Position numbers and translations under genes: made by a program. From NCBI GenBank assembly GCA_024236295.1, contig JACKKT010000009.1, positions 62,001 through 126,000 on the forward strand: a stretch of DNA of 64,000 nucleotides, read 5' to 3'. The notes below the pieces were generated by a model that saw nothing but the letters and a program-made list of their open reading frames with translations, ran no database searches and had not been told where the DNA came from. Origin of the DNA: Kordiimonadaceae bacterium (GTDB lineage Bacteria; Pseudomonadota; Alphaproteobacteria; Sphingomonadales; Emcibacteraceae). This document shows positions 46,695-56,318 of this stretch, piece after piece; positions within the stretch are counted from its first letter, which is position 1; each line of letters opens with the position of its first letter.

Positions 46695-47273
46695 TTATTT
46701 ATCGACCCAGAAATGCTTCATTAGCAACTTTTCCGGAAGTTTCTGCTTAATATGTGGGTCAAGTTCAAGGCCCCAGCTGTTAATCATACAGCCTAAAATG
46801 ATATACATGCCGTGGATGGCGATTATGTCCATAATTTGCTTATGGCTATAATGTTTGTTAAGAGTGGACAGGGTTTCCTGGGAAAGAGCGTGTTTTTCAA
46901 TAAGCTCATCAACGGCGCTTAGTAATATGGCCTCGGGTGGCTCCCAGTCTTTAACGGTTTCTTTTTTAACGCGGTTTATTTCATCCATACTAAGGCCGCA
47001 GGAAAGTGAGCGGTCAACATGGGATGCCCATTCGTACCAGGATTTCATATGAACGGCCACGCGTAAAATGACCAGTTCCCCCTTTCTCCTTCCAAGCGAG
47101 CCGCCATTGACTGAATAATTTCTGAAATTCCACCAGGCTTTCAGAAGCCCAGGATTATGGGCCATCAAACTATGTACATTAAGCGGTCGGCCATTCATGT
47201 CTTCAATGATATCTGAAAGGGAAGGGTCCCAATCGGCTAGGGCCAGGGGGTCTAGTTTTATATCGTTTGTCAT
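46695..47273 (-). CDS. Carboxymuconolactone decarboxylase-family protein
   Basis: About 192 residues from ATG 47273 (GGAAA 8 nt upstream; an ATG seven codons earlier is less likely). The AhpD/CMD helical fold is seen as R-R-K-G-E-L-V-I-L-R-V-A, Y-E-W-A-S-H-V-D and I-x-R-V-K-K; the AhpD C-x-x-C motif is absent, so it is not a peroxidase partner of that type. Function unknown. Borders the polysaccharide locus and is divergent from the crotonase gene. Confidence 0.82.
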   Translation of the reverse strand: MTNDIKLDPLALADWDPSLSDIIEDMNGRPLNVHSLMAHNPGLLKAWWNFRNYSVNGGSLGRRKGELVILRVAVHMKSWYEWASHVDRSLSCGLSMDEINRVKKETVKDWEPPEAILLSAVDELIEKHALSQETLSTLNKHYSHKQIMDIIAIHGMYIILGCMINSWGLELDPHIKQKLPEKLLMKHFWVDK

Positions 47274-47367
47274 CAGTATATTTCCAAAAATCAATTACGG
47301 GCTGGATGCCTCGTACACTTAAGGGTATATTTTAAATATAAGTCAATCAACAAGGGAATAGGATAAG

Positions 47368-48147
47368 ATGAAAATTGAAAATTTACCCTCCAGTCTGGTT
47401 GCAGAAATATCAAATCAAATTCTTCATATAAAAATAAACAGAGCGGAAAAGATGAATTCATTATCTTTTGAAATGTATCGTGCGCTTACAAAAATGCTTA
47501 ATGATGTAGAACAGAATGATGTGGTTAAAGTGGTCCTTATATCGGGTGAGAAAGAATGTTTTTCAGCTGGAAATGACATCGATGATTTCATTGAACTTCA
47601 ACAAAATCAATCTTTCAGCCGAAATCATGTTGCGCCTTCATTTATTGATACGCTCATTCATTTTCCAAAACCGATTATTGCAGCGGTGCAGGGCGTTGCT
47701 GTCGGTATAGGGACAACGATGCTGCTCCATTGTGATCTTGTATATGCATCGCGGGAAGCCAGTTTTTCAATGCCTTTTGTAAAACTGGGTCTTAGCCCGG
47801 AAGCGGCAGCCAGTTATATCATGCCTCAGCTGATGGGTCGGGCAAGGGCGGCAGAATGGCTTTTGCTGGGCGAAACCATTACCGCAGAGCAGGCATTAAT
47901 AGACGGGCTGCTGACAGCAGTCATTGAAAACCCGCTTGAAAAGTCTTTAGAAAGCGCGAAAGCCATCACCGCCATGTCAACGCAGGCAGTCCTGGCGACA
48001 AAGAAACTTATGAGCCATGACAGTAAAAAACGGATGAAGACGTTTGACCGGGAAATGGTTGAATTTTTAAAATGTTTTACATCTGAGCCGGTCAAGGTCG
48101 CATTTGAGGCATTTGTGGCAAAAAGAGCATCCCATCAAGATGAATAA
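47368..48147 (+). CDS. Enoyl-CoA hydratase/isomerase family protein
   Basis: 259 residues, crotonase fold. Oxyanion-hole strand S-A-G-N-D-I-D-D-F (about 66-74) and A-V-Q-G-V-A-V-G-I-G (about 107-116), followed by S-M-P-F-V-K-L-G-L. The usual catalytic Glu positions are partly changed, as in isomerase-type members. It overlaps the dienoyl-CoA reductase gene by 8 nt, so the pair probably works on unsaturated fatty acids. Confidence 0.9.
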   Translation: MKIENLPSSLVAEISNQILHIKINRAEKMNSLSFEMYRALTKMLNDVEQNDVVKVVLISGEKECFSAGNDIDDFIELQQNQSFSRNHVAPSFIDTLIHFPKPIIAAVQGVAVGIGTTMLLHCDLVYASREASFSMPFVKLGLSPEAAASYIMPQLMGRARAAEWLLLGETITAEQALIDGLLTAVIENPLEKSLESAKAITAMSTQAVLATKKLMSHDSKKRMKTFDREMVEFLKCFTSEPVKVAFEAFVAKRASHQDE

Positions 48148-50167
48148 ATTTTACCCTCATCTTATGCAGCCGCTGGATTTGGGGTTTTGTCAGCTTAAAA
48201 ACCGGGTCATTATGGGTTCAATGCATACGGGACTGGAAGAGGTTCCAGGCGGGTTTGATCGAATGGCCGCATTTTACGCCGAGAGGGCGAGAGGCGGTGT
48301 GGGGCTGATTGTGACAGGTGGTATTTCGCCAAATGCGGAAGGGGCGGTTTTTGCTGGCGCCGGGCAAATGGTAAATGAAAAGGATGTTAATAACCACAGT
48401 ACCGTGACCGAAGCCGTTCATAAAGCAGGCGGCAAAATATGTATGCAGATCCTGCATTCAGGTCGATATGCCGCACATCCGAATTCGGTGGCACCTTCCG
48501 CCATTCAGGCGCCAATCAATCCGTTTAGGCCACATGAAGTTTCCGAAGCGGAAATTGAAAAATCCATAGATGATTTTGCAAGATGTGCCGAACTGGCAAA
48601 ACAGGCGGGCTATGACGGTGTTGAGATTATGGGTTCAGAAGGATATTTCATAAACCAGTTCATCGCCCACCGCACCAACCGGCGAAATGACAAATGGGGT
48701 GGCTCTTATGAAAACCGTATGCGTTTCCCCCTTGAAGTAGTCCGGCGGATAAGGGAAGCCGTCGGCAATAATTTTATTATTATTTATCGGCTATCAATGA
48801 TCGATCTGGTCGAGGATGGCAGTACATTGCCAGAGGTTATTAAGCTTGGTAAAGAGCTGGAAAATGTCGGTGTCAATATTATGAATACCGGGATTGGCTG
48901 GCACGAAGCACGTATCCCGACAATCATTACAAAAGTGCCGCGGGCCGCGTTTACCTGGGTCACGGCCAAAGTAAAAAAGTCCCTGTCCGTGCCGGTGATC
49001 ACCTCAAACCGCATAAATACACCTGAGGTGGCGGAGACAGTTTTGGCAAGAGGGGATGCTGATATGGTGTCATTGGCGCGTCCGTTCCTGGCGGACCCGG
49101 AATTTGTCAATAAAGCGGCGAGCGGAAAAGCAGACGAAATTAACAGCTGTATAGGCTGTAATCAGGCCTGTCTTGATCATGTATTTCAGATGAAACTGAC
49201 CAGTTGTCTTGTTAATCCGCGTGCCTGCCATGAAACGGAACTTAACATTACCCCAGCAAAGCGGAAGAAAAAAATAGCCGTAATCGGGGCCGGTCCGGCT
49301 GGGCTGGCTGCAGCCACCACAGCAGCGAAGCGGGGACATCATGTTACTCTTTTTGAAGCAGCAGATGAAATTGGCGGACAGTTTAATCTTGCTGTGAAAA
49401 TTCCGGGTAAAGAAGAATTTAATGAAACAATTCGCTATTATAGTCGCCAGATTGAGCTTTTGGGCATAAGGCATAAACTTGCCCATAAAGTGACTGTTCA
49501 AGAATTAAATGAAGGCAATTTTGATGACGTGGTGATAGCAACAGGCGTTACCCCCCGAATACCTGAAATTGAGGGAATTGGTCATGCAAAGGTGTTAGGT
49601 TATCTAGACGTTCTTAAGAATATGAAACCTGTTGGTAAAAAAGTGGCCATTATCGGTGCCGGCGGTATTGGCTTTGATGTTGCCGAATTTCTGGTTCATA
49701 AAAAAAGTGAAACTTCCTCCAGCCTGGATATTAAAACATTTATGAAGGAATGGGGCGTGGATATGAGCTTAAAGGCCCGAGGAGCCATACAAGGAATAAT
49801 GCCGGAAATTGATAAATCAGCAAGAGAAATTTTTTTACTGCAAAGGAAAAATTCAAAAGTGGGCAGCGGGCTTGGTAAAACGAGCGGCTGGGCCCATCGG
49901 GCTGGGCTCCTTAAAAAAGGGGTAAAAATGATTGCCGGCTGCGACTATTTAAAAATCGATGATCAGGGACTTCATGTGAAAATTGGCGGTGAGGAAAAAC
50001 TGCTATCCGTTGATAATGTCATCATTTGTGCCGGGCAGGAACCTTTGCGTGAACTTGTAACCGGGCTCAAAAAACCATTCCATTTAATTGGTGGTGCTGA
50101 GGAGGCCGCAGAGCTTGACGCCAAAAGGGCGATTGATCAGGGCACAAGATTAATGGCCGAGCTTTAA
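48140..50167 (+). CDS. fadH: 2,4-dienoyl-CoA reductase (NADPH)
   Basis: 675 residues from ATG 48140; a start 12 codons earlier lies deep in the upstream gene. N-terminal old-yellow-enzyme TIM barrel (M-G-S-M-H-T-G-L-E, H-S-G-R-Y), 4Fe-4S ligands C-I-G-C-N-Q-A-C then a Cys 11 residues later, FAD motif I-G-A-G-P-A-G-L-A-A (about 383-392) and NADP part with I-G-A-G-G-I-G-F-D-V. Removes double bonds at even positions during beta-oxidation. Confidence 0.94.
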   Translation: MNKFYPHLMQPLDLGFCQLKNRVIMGSMHTGLEEVPGGFDRMAAFYAERARGGVGLIVTGGISPNAEGAVFAGAGQMVNEKDVNNHSTVTEAVHKAGGKICMQILHSGRYAAHPNSVAPSAIQAPINPFRPHEVSEAEIEKSIDDFARCAELAKQAGYDGVEIMGSEGYFINQFIAHRTNRRNDKWGGSYENRMRFPLEVVRRIREAVGNNFIIIYRLSMIDLVEDGSTLPEVIKLGKELENVGVNIMNTGIGWHEARIPTIITKVPRAAFTWVTAKVKKSLSVPVITSNRINTPEVAETVLARGDADMVSLARPFLADPEFVNKAASGKADEINSCIGCNQACLDHVFQMKLTSCLVNPRACHETELNITPAKRKKKIAVIGAGPAGLAAATTAAKRGHHVTLFEAADEIGGQFNLAVKIPGKEEFNETIRYYSRQIELLGIRHKLAHKVTVQELNEGNFDDVVIATGVTPRIPEIEGIGHAKVLGYLDVLKNMKPVGKKVAIIGAGGIGFDVAEFLVHKKSETSSSLDIKTFMKEWGVDMSLKARGAIQGIMPEIDKSAREIFLLQRKNSKVGSGLGKTSGWAHRAGLLKKGVKMIAGCDYLKIDDQGLHVKIGGEEKLLSVDNVIICAGQEPLRELVTGLKKPFHLIGGAEEAAELDAKRAIDQGTRLMAEL

Positions 50168-50197
50168 TAAATAGAAAGCAAAGGTTTAATTTTATGA

Positions 50198-50506
50198 TCA
50201 GCGTTTTGACGGGGGAATGTCTTTTGCCTTGCCGGAAAATTCCTTGATTTCAAAAATGGAATATTTTGTATTTTTTCGAATTGTAGATGCGGGATCGTGA
50301 GCGAGGCTTACATTAGGACGTCTGGCCATTTTTGGTCTGATAGGGCGTTTTTCAAATCCGCCGCCACAGTTAGGGCAGACATTTTCAAGAGTTTTTTCAA
50401 CACAATCACGGCAGAATGTACATTCATAAGTACAAATACAGGCGTCTTCCGCATCCGGCGGTAAATCTTTATCACAAAATTCGCAGTTGGGTCTTAATTC
50501 CAGCAT
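50198..50506 (-). CDS. DUF1272-family zinc-ribbon protein
   Basis: About 102 residues from ATG 50506 (AAAGGG 6 nt upstream; a GTG five codons earlier is less likely). M-L-E-L-R-P-N-C-E-x-C and C-x2-C-x8-C-P-N-C give eight cysteines in the DUF1272 order, a double zinc ribbon. A C-terminal tail of about 40 basic residues extends past the usual short domain. Function unknown. Confidence 0.85.
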   Translation of the reverse strand: MLELRPNCEFCDKDLPPDAEDACICTYECTFCRDCVEKTLENVCPNCGGGFEKRPIRPKMARRPNVSLAHDPASTIRKNTKYSIFEIKEFSGKAKDIPPSKR

Positions 50507-50625
50507 ATTCAGCCCTTTCACTATTTATGAAACCAATCTTTATCAGCAGTTTTAGATTAAATCAATCGGACTTGATATCCAGTGTGAATTATGCTTTTTT
50601 ATGAAAAAATATAGGGGAGCATCAA

Positions 50626-51876
50626 TTGTTCAGATCTGTTTTATTGTCATTTAGTGCATTTTTATTGATTTTTAATTTTGCCGCCGTAGCCAGTGAAAGA
50701 TCACTTGAAGTGGCACTTAAAGACCAACCCGTAAAGGAAGGATTATCTGAAATTGATGCGATGCGAAATGATGCAGCCAATTTACTTATTAAAATAGGCG
50801 GTATTATTTCCCCTTCTGGGAAAGAGCACGAACGGGCAGAGGCCATTGCCGATGAAATGAAAAAAATTGGGCTAAGTGATGTCCATATCGATGCAGCGCC
50901 AAATGTTATCGGTAAAATTAAAGGGAGGTCGGGAAAGGCACTGATCTTTGTTTCGACACTTGATGATCTGACAACAGTAGCCGAAAATCAACGGGCGGCG
51001 GGAACCTTGCCGCATATTGACGGGGACCGGGTGGTTGGACCTGGAACCAACACATCCTTAACCTCCGTTTCATTATTAATGGCGGCAAAAGCATTGGTCG
51101 ATATGGGCTTTATTCCCGAGCATGATATTATATTTGCCGGTGTCGCGGAGGAGGAAACAGGACTTCGGGGCATGAAAAAACTTTATGCAGATTATAAAGA
51201 TAAGGCGATTGCCTTTGTTGATGTGCTGGGCGAGGGAAACAGTATCAGTTATGGCGCTTTAGGTATTCACTGGTGGAAAATTCATGCTTATGGCCCGGCC
51301 GGACACACCCTAAGCGGTGGTCTTCCCAATGTTAATCAGGCCATTGGCCGCGCTGTCGACAGAATTATGCAAATCGAGGAGCCACAGATTTATGAGGACA
51401 GACGTACAAGATTAAATGTAGCGGTAATTGATAGTGGATCGGTATTTAATCATAAACCGGAACATGGCTGGTTTTCGCTTGATGTTAGGTCGCTTGATCT
51501 TGAACATATCATCACTATGGAAGAAAAAGTGCGTAACATTCTTGCCGAAGTAACAAATGAGCTGGGCATTAAATTTGAAATGGAAGTTGTCTCTGATACG
51601 CCACCGGGTCAGATTGCAGGCGCCAGAGAGTCTTCATTGGTGCAGACCTCAATTAAAATATCAGAGTTTCTTGGAAATAGTCCGCGATTATCAGATGCCG
51701 GATCGGCAAATTTAAATGTTTCGATTGCGGGTGGAACATTATCTATTGGAATCTCAAGCGAACGAGGTGGACGTCGTGGCTTTGCTGATGAATGGGCGGA
51801 TATTTCAACTATGATCCGCACATCAAAAAATGTATTTCTGACGGCGATAACTATTGGAAATGCCAGCGCCCATTAG
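50626..51876 (+). CDS. Secreted M20-like peptidase with missing metal ligands
   Basis: 416 residues, TTG start with GGGGAG 7 nt upstream and a signal peptide ending near A-V-A (about 22). The fold follows M20 peptidases (tripeptidase-like): T-L-D-D (111-114), G-P-G-T-N-T-S-L-T-S-V (138-148), E-E-E-T-G (175-179), dimer-interface G-H-T (226-228), D-E-W (388-390). But the first His ligand is Thr111, the bridging Asp is Thr143 and the C-terminal His is about Gly385. The general-base Glu remains. Likely inactive as a zinc peptidase or with another role. ArgE in this window keeps all these residues. Confidence 0.75.
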   Translation: MFRSVLLSFSAFLLIFNFAAVASERSLEVALKDQPVKEGLSEIDAMRNDAANLLIKIGGIISPSGKEHERAEAIADEMKKIGLSDVHIDAAPNVIGKIKGRSGKALIFVSTLDDLTTVAENQRAAGTLPHIDGDRVVGPGTNTSLTSVSLLMAAKALVDMGFIPEHDIIFAGVAEEETGLRGMKKLYADYKDKAIAFVDVLGEGNSISYGALGIHWWKIHAYGPAGHTLSGGLPNVNQAIGRAVDRIMQIEEPQIYEDRRTRLNVAVIDSGSVFNHKPEHGWFSLDVRSLDLEHIITMEEKVRNILAEVTNELGIKFEMEVVSDTPPGQIAGARESSLVQTSIKISEFLGNSPRLSDAGSANLNVSIAGGTLSIGISSERGGRRGFADEWADISTMIRTSKNVFLTAITIGNASAH

Positions 51877-51958
51877 GTTTTAAATTGCGTTAAAATAATC
51901 ACGATTTTGTTACAAATAAATGATATCGGGTGTAAATTTTTTAATGTATGGTTCGCCA

Positions 51959-52897
51959 ATGGACAAATTAATTGAAAATACAGGCAAGTTTAGTAATCCC
52001 GAATTTACTCTGGATGGTAGCCCGCGGGCGCATGTTCGCCTGAAAAACCTTGAAACGCTGTGGTTTAATACGGGAACGCTTTGTAATCTTGAATGTGCCA
52101 ATTGTTATATTGAATCGTCACCTAAAAATGATGCGCTTTCCTATATCCGTCTGGATGAAGTAACACCATACTTCCAGGAAATAAAAGAAAAGAATATTTC
52201 GGTTTCTGAGATTGGCCTGACCGGTGGAGAGCCATTTATGAACCCTGATATTATTGAAATCATTAAAACCGCGCTGGATTTTGGGTTTAGGATTTTAGTG
52301 CTTACAAATGCTATGCGACCGATGATGCGCCATCAGGATGCGTTGCTTGATTTAAAAAACCGCTATTCTGACCGCTTGTCAATCAGGGTATCGATGGATC
52401 ATTACACCAAAGAAATTCATGAGAAGGAACGCGGAGAGCGCAGCTGGGAACCTATGATAAAGGGGCTTAAATGGCTATCGGAGAGTGGCTTTGACATCCA
52501 TGTAGCAGGGCGGACATTTACCCATGAGAGTGAAGAAGACCTACGTATGGGTTATGCAAGATTATTTGCTGAATTATCGATTAAATTTGATGCGTTAAAT
52601 CCCCATAAGCTTATACTTTTCCCGGAAATGGATTTACAGAAAGATGTGGTTGAAATCACCACGGCCTGCTGGGGAATATTAAATGTTAATCCTGACACTA
52701 TGATGTGCGCCTCATCCCGAATGGTCGTCAAACATAAAGGGGCAGACCGTCCTGCCATTATGGCTTGTACGCTTCTTGCCTATGATCAGCAATTCAATAT
52801 GGGTTACACCCTTTCTTCTGCTCGGCAGGAAGTTTCATTAAATCACCCATTTTGTTCAACTTTTTGTGTACTTGGTGGGGCATCCTGTAGTAATTAG
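51959..52897 (+). CDS. Radical SAM protein with C-terminal cysteine cluster
   Basis: About 312 residues from ATG 51959 (ATG 51920 also in frame; neither has a clear ribosome site). Radical SAM cluster C-N-L-E-C-A-N-C (C-x3-C-x2-C, Cys42/46/49 from this start), G-G-E-P (about 86-89). The C-terminal 80 residues contain six more cysteines, with F-C-S-T-F-C and C-S at the end, suggesting a second iron-sulfur cluster of SPASM or Twitch type. No precursor-peptide gene or partner enzyme is adjacent. Substrate unknown. Confidence 0.8.
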   Translation: MDKLIENTGKFSNPEFTLDGSPRAHVRLKNLETLWFNTGTLCNLECANCYIESSPKNDALSYIRLDEVTPYFQEIKEKNISVSEIGLTGGEPFMNPDIIEIIKTALDFGFRILVLTNAMRPMMRHQDALLDLKNRYSDRLSIRVSMDHYTKEIHEKERGERSWEPMIKGLKWLSESGFDIHVAGRTFTHESEEDLRMGYARLFAELSIKFDALNPHKLILFPEMDLQKDVVEITTACWGILNVNPDTMMCASSRMVVKHKGADRPAIMACTLLAYDQQFNMGYTLSSARQEVSLNHPFCSTFCVLGGASCSN

Positions 52898-52965
52898 CGG
52901 AGTCTGGTTTAAATTTAATAAATAATCCAGTCTAATACATACAATTACAAGTCAGGGTAACGGCA

Positions 52966-54183
52966 ATGAAACGAGACACAGGACAAAATAAAAACATAAC
53001 GGATAAGTGGCGTTTGCAAACAAAACTTGTTCGCGGAGGCACTTATCGAAGCGAACTCGGCGAAACAAGCGAGAGCATGTTCATGACATCCGGTTATGCT
53101 TATGACTGTGCAGAGGATGCAGCGGCTCGCTTTAACGGTGAACAGGACGGTTATACTTATTCCCGCCTGCGTAATCCTACATGTGCCATGTTCGAGGATA
53201 GAATGGCTATGATTGAGGGCACAGAGGCGGCGCGTTCAACGGCAACTGGTATGGCTGCCATGACATCAACAATGCTTTCAATTGTAAAAGCCGGGGATCA
53301 TGTGGTTTCCAGCAAGACATTATTTGGGTCTTGCAGAGTCTTTATTGAAAATATTTTGCCTAAATTCGGGGTAAGCTGTACTCTGGTTGATGGACAGAAT
53401 AACGATGCCTGGAAAGAGGCAATGCAGCCAAATACGACTGCGGTATTTCTGGAATCTCCAGCAAACCCAACACTTGATGTGGTGGATATCCAGTATGTTT
53501 GCGATGTGGCACATGAAAATGGTGCTTTGGTGATTGTCGATAATGTTTTTGCGACGCCACTATTGCAAAAGCCCGTAAAATACGGGGCTGATTTTGTTAT
53601 TTATTCATCTACCAAGCATATTGACGGGCAGGGCCGTTGCCTTGGCGGCTGTATACTTACATCTGAAAAAAATATGGATGAAATTATTCTTCCCTATATT
53701 CGTCATACCGGGCCAAACTTAAGTCCGTTTAACGCCTGGGTGATGCTTAAAGGCATGGAAACCCTGGACTTGAGAATTGAAAAAATGTGTTCAAATGCTG
53801 CAAAAGTAGCAGATGGACTTGCCGAACTAGGTGTTTTTTCATTAGTGAATTATCCCGGACGTTCCGATTTCAAGCAGCATGAGCTGGCGATGAAACAAAT
53901 GTCCGCTGGCGGTACTGTTGTCACCGTGTTTGTTCCTGGCGGGCGCGAGCAGGCCTTTAAATTTCTAAATGCATTGGAAGTTACCGATATTTCAAATAAT
54001 ATAGGGGACGCAAAAAGCTTGATGACACACCCTGCAAGCACAACACATAAATCAGTTGAGGAAAGTGCGCGTCTTGATATGGGAATTACGGAAGGTATGT
54101 TGCGGCTTTCAGTCGGTCTTGAACATGCAGATGATTTGATCGAAGATTTTGCGAGAGCGGCTAAGATTGCTGGATTGTACTAG
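52966..54183 (+). CDS. metZ: O-succinylhomoserine sulfhydrylase
   Basis: 405 residues, Cys/Met-metabolism PLP family. PLP lysine Lys217 in S-S-T-K-H-I-D-G-Q-G-R, a motif characteristic of MetZ; Y-S-R-L-R-N-P-T near residue 65 and S-V-G-L-E-H at the C-terminus. Makes homocysteine from O-succinylhomoserine and sulfide. No SAM-II riboswitch was found in the 68 nt upstream. Confidence 0.92.
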   Translation: MKRDTGQNKNITDKWRLQTKLVRGGTYRSELGETSESMFMTSGYAYDCAEDAAARFNGEQDGYTYSRLRNPTCAMFEDRMAMIEGTEAARSTATGMAAMTSTMLSIVKAGDHVVSSKTLFGSCRVFIENILPKFGVSCTLVDGQNNDAWKEAMQPNTTAVFLESPANPTLDVVDIQYVCDVAHENGALVIVDNVFATPLLQKPVKYGADFVIYSSTKHIDGQGRCLGGCILTSEKNMDEIILPYIRHTGPNLSPFNAWVMLKGMETLDLRIEKMCSNAAKVADGLAELGVFSLVNYPGRSDFKQHELAMKQMSAGGTVVTVFVPGGREQAFKFLNALEVTDISNNIGDAKSLMTHPASTTHKSVEESARLDMGITEGMLRLSVGLEHADDLIEDFARAAKIAGLY

Positions 54184-54220
54184 TTAAATCATTTAGTTTA
54201 GTATTTTAAAGAGCAGTGTT

Positions 54221-54628
54221 ATGGACAAACAAAAAAAATATAAATCCGTTACTAATGATATTAGCGTTTCAGTAGTCCCCTTTTATCTTGATCAGGAATC
54301 AGACCCTGAAGAAGGTCATTATGTCTGGGGTTATCAGGTTCATATTGAAAATTATGGAAGGGAAACAGTCCAATTGCATAGGCGACATTGGATTATCACA
54401 GATGGTAATGGACAGCAACACGAAGTGGACGGCGAAGGTGTAGTGGGCGAACAGCCCATCCTTGAGCCCGGTGGTGCATTTGAATATACAAGTGGTGCTC
54501 CACTTACAACATCCTCCGGGTTTATGGCGGGGAGTTATCGGATGAAGGTAAAGGACGGGGCCTATTTTGATGTGGAAATACCGACCTTTTCACTTGATAT
54601 CCCGACAGAAGACAGGAAGGTACATTAA
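54221..54628 (+). CDS. apaG: ApaG-domain protein (Co2+/Mg2+ efflux associated)
   Basis: 135 residues. The ApaG/F-box-associated immunoglobulin-like fold shows Y-V-W-G-Y-Q-V-H-I-E-N, L-x-x-R-H-W-I-I-T-D and G-V-V-G-E-Q-P, plus G-x-M-x-G-S-Y at the end. Function in metal tolerance is by family name only. Next to metZ, a standard alphaproteobacterial order; one nucleotide before folE. Confidence 0.93.
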   Translation: MDKQKKYKSVTNDISVSVVPFYLDQESDPEEGHYVWGYQVHIENYGRETVQLHRRHWIITDGNGQQHEVDGEGVVGEQPILEPGGAFEYTSGAPLTTSSGFMAGSYRMKVKDGAYFDVEIPTFSLDIPTEDRKVH

Positions 54629-55225
54629 ATGGCAGGTAATAAACCAAGCAGAAAAGAAGCAGAAGAGGCAATTCGCATTTTGCTTAGATATGCAGGTGAG
54701 GATCCGTCGCGGGAAGGATTGATAGATACACCAAAACGGGTGGTGAAGTCTTACGATGAATTTTATAAAGGATACCATCAGGATCCGAGAGAGTATCTTT
54801 CGCGCACTTTTGAAGAGGTGCATGGCTATGATGAAATGGTCGTACTTAGGGACATTCCATTTGAATCACACTGTGAACATCATATGGCCCCCATTATTGG
54901 TAAAGCCCATGTTGGCTATCTTCCCAAAAATAAAATTGTCGGTATTAGCAAGCTTGCACGTGTTGTTGAAACCTATGCCAAACGGCTTCAGGTTCAGGAG
55001 AAAATGACAGCACAGATAGCAGACTGTATTCAAGATATTCTGGAGCCTTATGGCGTTGGCGTTGTCATTCAGGCAACCCATGAATGTATGAGTACAAGAG
55101 GTGTTCATAAGCACGGCGTTTCAATGGTTACCAGCCGAATGGTAGGTGCTTTTAGGAAAGACGAAAAAACAAGGCGTGAATTTCTTGCTGTGGTCGGCCC
55201 GATCAATGCTATGGACGGTCATTAA
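54629..55225 (+). CDS. folE: GTP cyclohydrolase I
   Basis: 198 residues. First step of folate (and queuosine) synthesis, GTP to dihydroneopterin triphosphate. Zinc site C-E-H-H-M (about 87-91) and the distal Cys of H-E-C-M-S-x-R-G, with V-G-Y-L-P-K-N-K and G-I-S-K-L-A-R. Start codon follows the apaG stop directly. Confidence 0.96.
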   Translation: MAGNKPSRKEAEEAIRILLRYAGEDPSREGLIDTPKRVVKSYDEFYKGYHQDPREYLSRTFEEVHGYDEMVVLRDIPFESHCEHHMAPIIGKAHVGYLPKNKIVGISKLARVVETYAKRLQVQEKMTAQIADCIQDILEPYGVGVVIQATHECMSTRGVHKHGVSMVTSRMVGAFRKDEKTRREFLAVVGPINAMDGH

Positions 55226-55238
55226 GAAGCGGGTCGAT

Positions 55239-56318
55239 CTATTTTCGCCATGCCATTAATGATGTAGCCGCGTAATTCCAAACTGTCCCTATTAGCGCAC
55301 CGGCAAATCCGGAAACATACCAGGTATAATTTTGCTCAAACACAAATGAAGCAACCCCGATATTAGCTATACTTCCAAGACTGCACACTGCATAAAAAAT
55401 TAACAATCCTTTTACGAGTTTTCCTCCACGAAGCCGTTTGTCAAAATATGTAAGCCAGTTATTTATAAAAAAGTTGCTTGTCATGGCGACAAATGTTGCT
55501 CCTGCCTGTGCATAGGTGAACCCGACTGCCGCAAAATTAAGCAGAGAGTAGAGAACTGAAAAATGGACAATAACTCCGCTGGCACCAACCGCAGAAAAAA
55601 GTATAAATCTGGCTGGAATAAAGCCATGGGTGAATTTTTCAATAAGCATCATGGCAAATTCCATCATGATCATACTATCAAGTTTACTATCCCCGTGTTG
55701 TCGAATACGAAATTCATATGCAACATCTTTTATCCTCATGTTTCCAGGGTAACTAGTCACAATATCAAGTAACAATTTGTATCCTTGCAGAGAAAGTTTC
55801 CTGACACATTTGTTTAATGCAATACGGGAAATCATGAAAAATCCGCTCATTGGATCTGAGATTGATTGATGGGTAATAATTTTGCTTAATCGAGTTGCCA
55901 GCTTACTTGCTTTGATACGTCCGTCACTCCAGTTTCCAAACCCGCCATTAGCTACATATCGGCTACCAAGAGCCAAATCATATTTCCCGCTTTTCAGGGC
56001 CGTAAGCATTTCAGATAATTTAGTTTCGTCATGCTGCATATCGCCATCAATTACAGCTAAGTATGGAGATGTTGTTGACATAAATCCTTCAACACACGCA
56101 GAGGATAAACCTCTGCGGGATATGCGGTGAATTCGGCGTACATTGGGTTTTTCTTCACAAAGCTTTATGAGTTCCTCAACGGTGCCATCTGTAGAATCAT
56201 CATCAACATATATAATTTCCCAATCCACTCCAATAAGAGACTTGCTAACCGCATCGTATAATGGACGGATATTTTCAACTTCATTAAAGGTTGGAACGAT
56301 AATGGATAATTCAGTCAT
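55239..56318 (-). CDS. GT2 glycosyltransferase fused to a GtrA-like membrane domain
   Basis: 359 residues. Residues 1-220: dolichol-phosphate-mannose-synthase-like GT2 with V-P-T-F-N-E (8-13), Y-V-D-D-D-S-T-D-G-T (36-45) and D-G-D-M-Q-H-D (the D-x-D type motif, about 90-96). Residues about 230-355: four membrane helices of the GtrA type. Such fusions load a sugar onto undecaprenyl phosphate and help it cross the membrane. Overlaps the membrane gene at 56311 by 8 nt. Confidence 0.87.
   Translation of the reverse strand: MTELSIIVPTFNEVENIRPLYDAVSKSLIGVDWEIIYVDDDSTDGTVEELIKLCEEKPNVRRIHRISRRGLSSACVEGFMSTTSPYLAVIDGDMQHDETKLSEMLTALKSGKYDLALGSRYVANGGFGNWSDGRIKASKLATRLSKIITHQSISDPMSGFFMISRIALNKCVRKLSLQGYKLLLDIVTSYPGNMRIKDVAYEFRIRQHGDSKLDSMIMMEFAMMLIEKFTHGFIPARFILFSAVGASGVIVHFSVLYSLLNFAAVGFTYAQAGATFVAMTSNFFINNWLTYFDKRLRGGKLVKGLLIFYAVCSLGSIANIGVASFVFEQNYTWYVSGFAGALIGTVWNYAATSLMAWRK

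Noticed and set aside
52898..52965. Possible SAM-II or similar riboswitch before metZ
   Set aside because: Only 68 nt are available and no pseudoknot pattern or conserved core was found; just a 4-bp hairpin.
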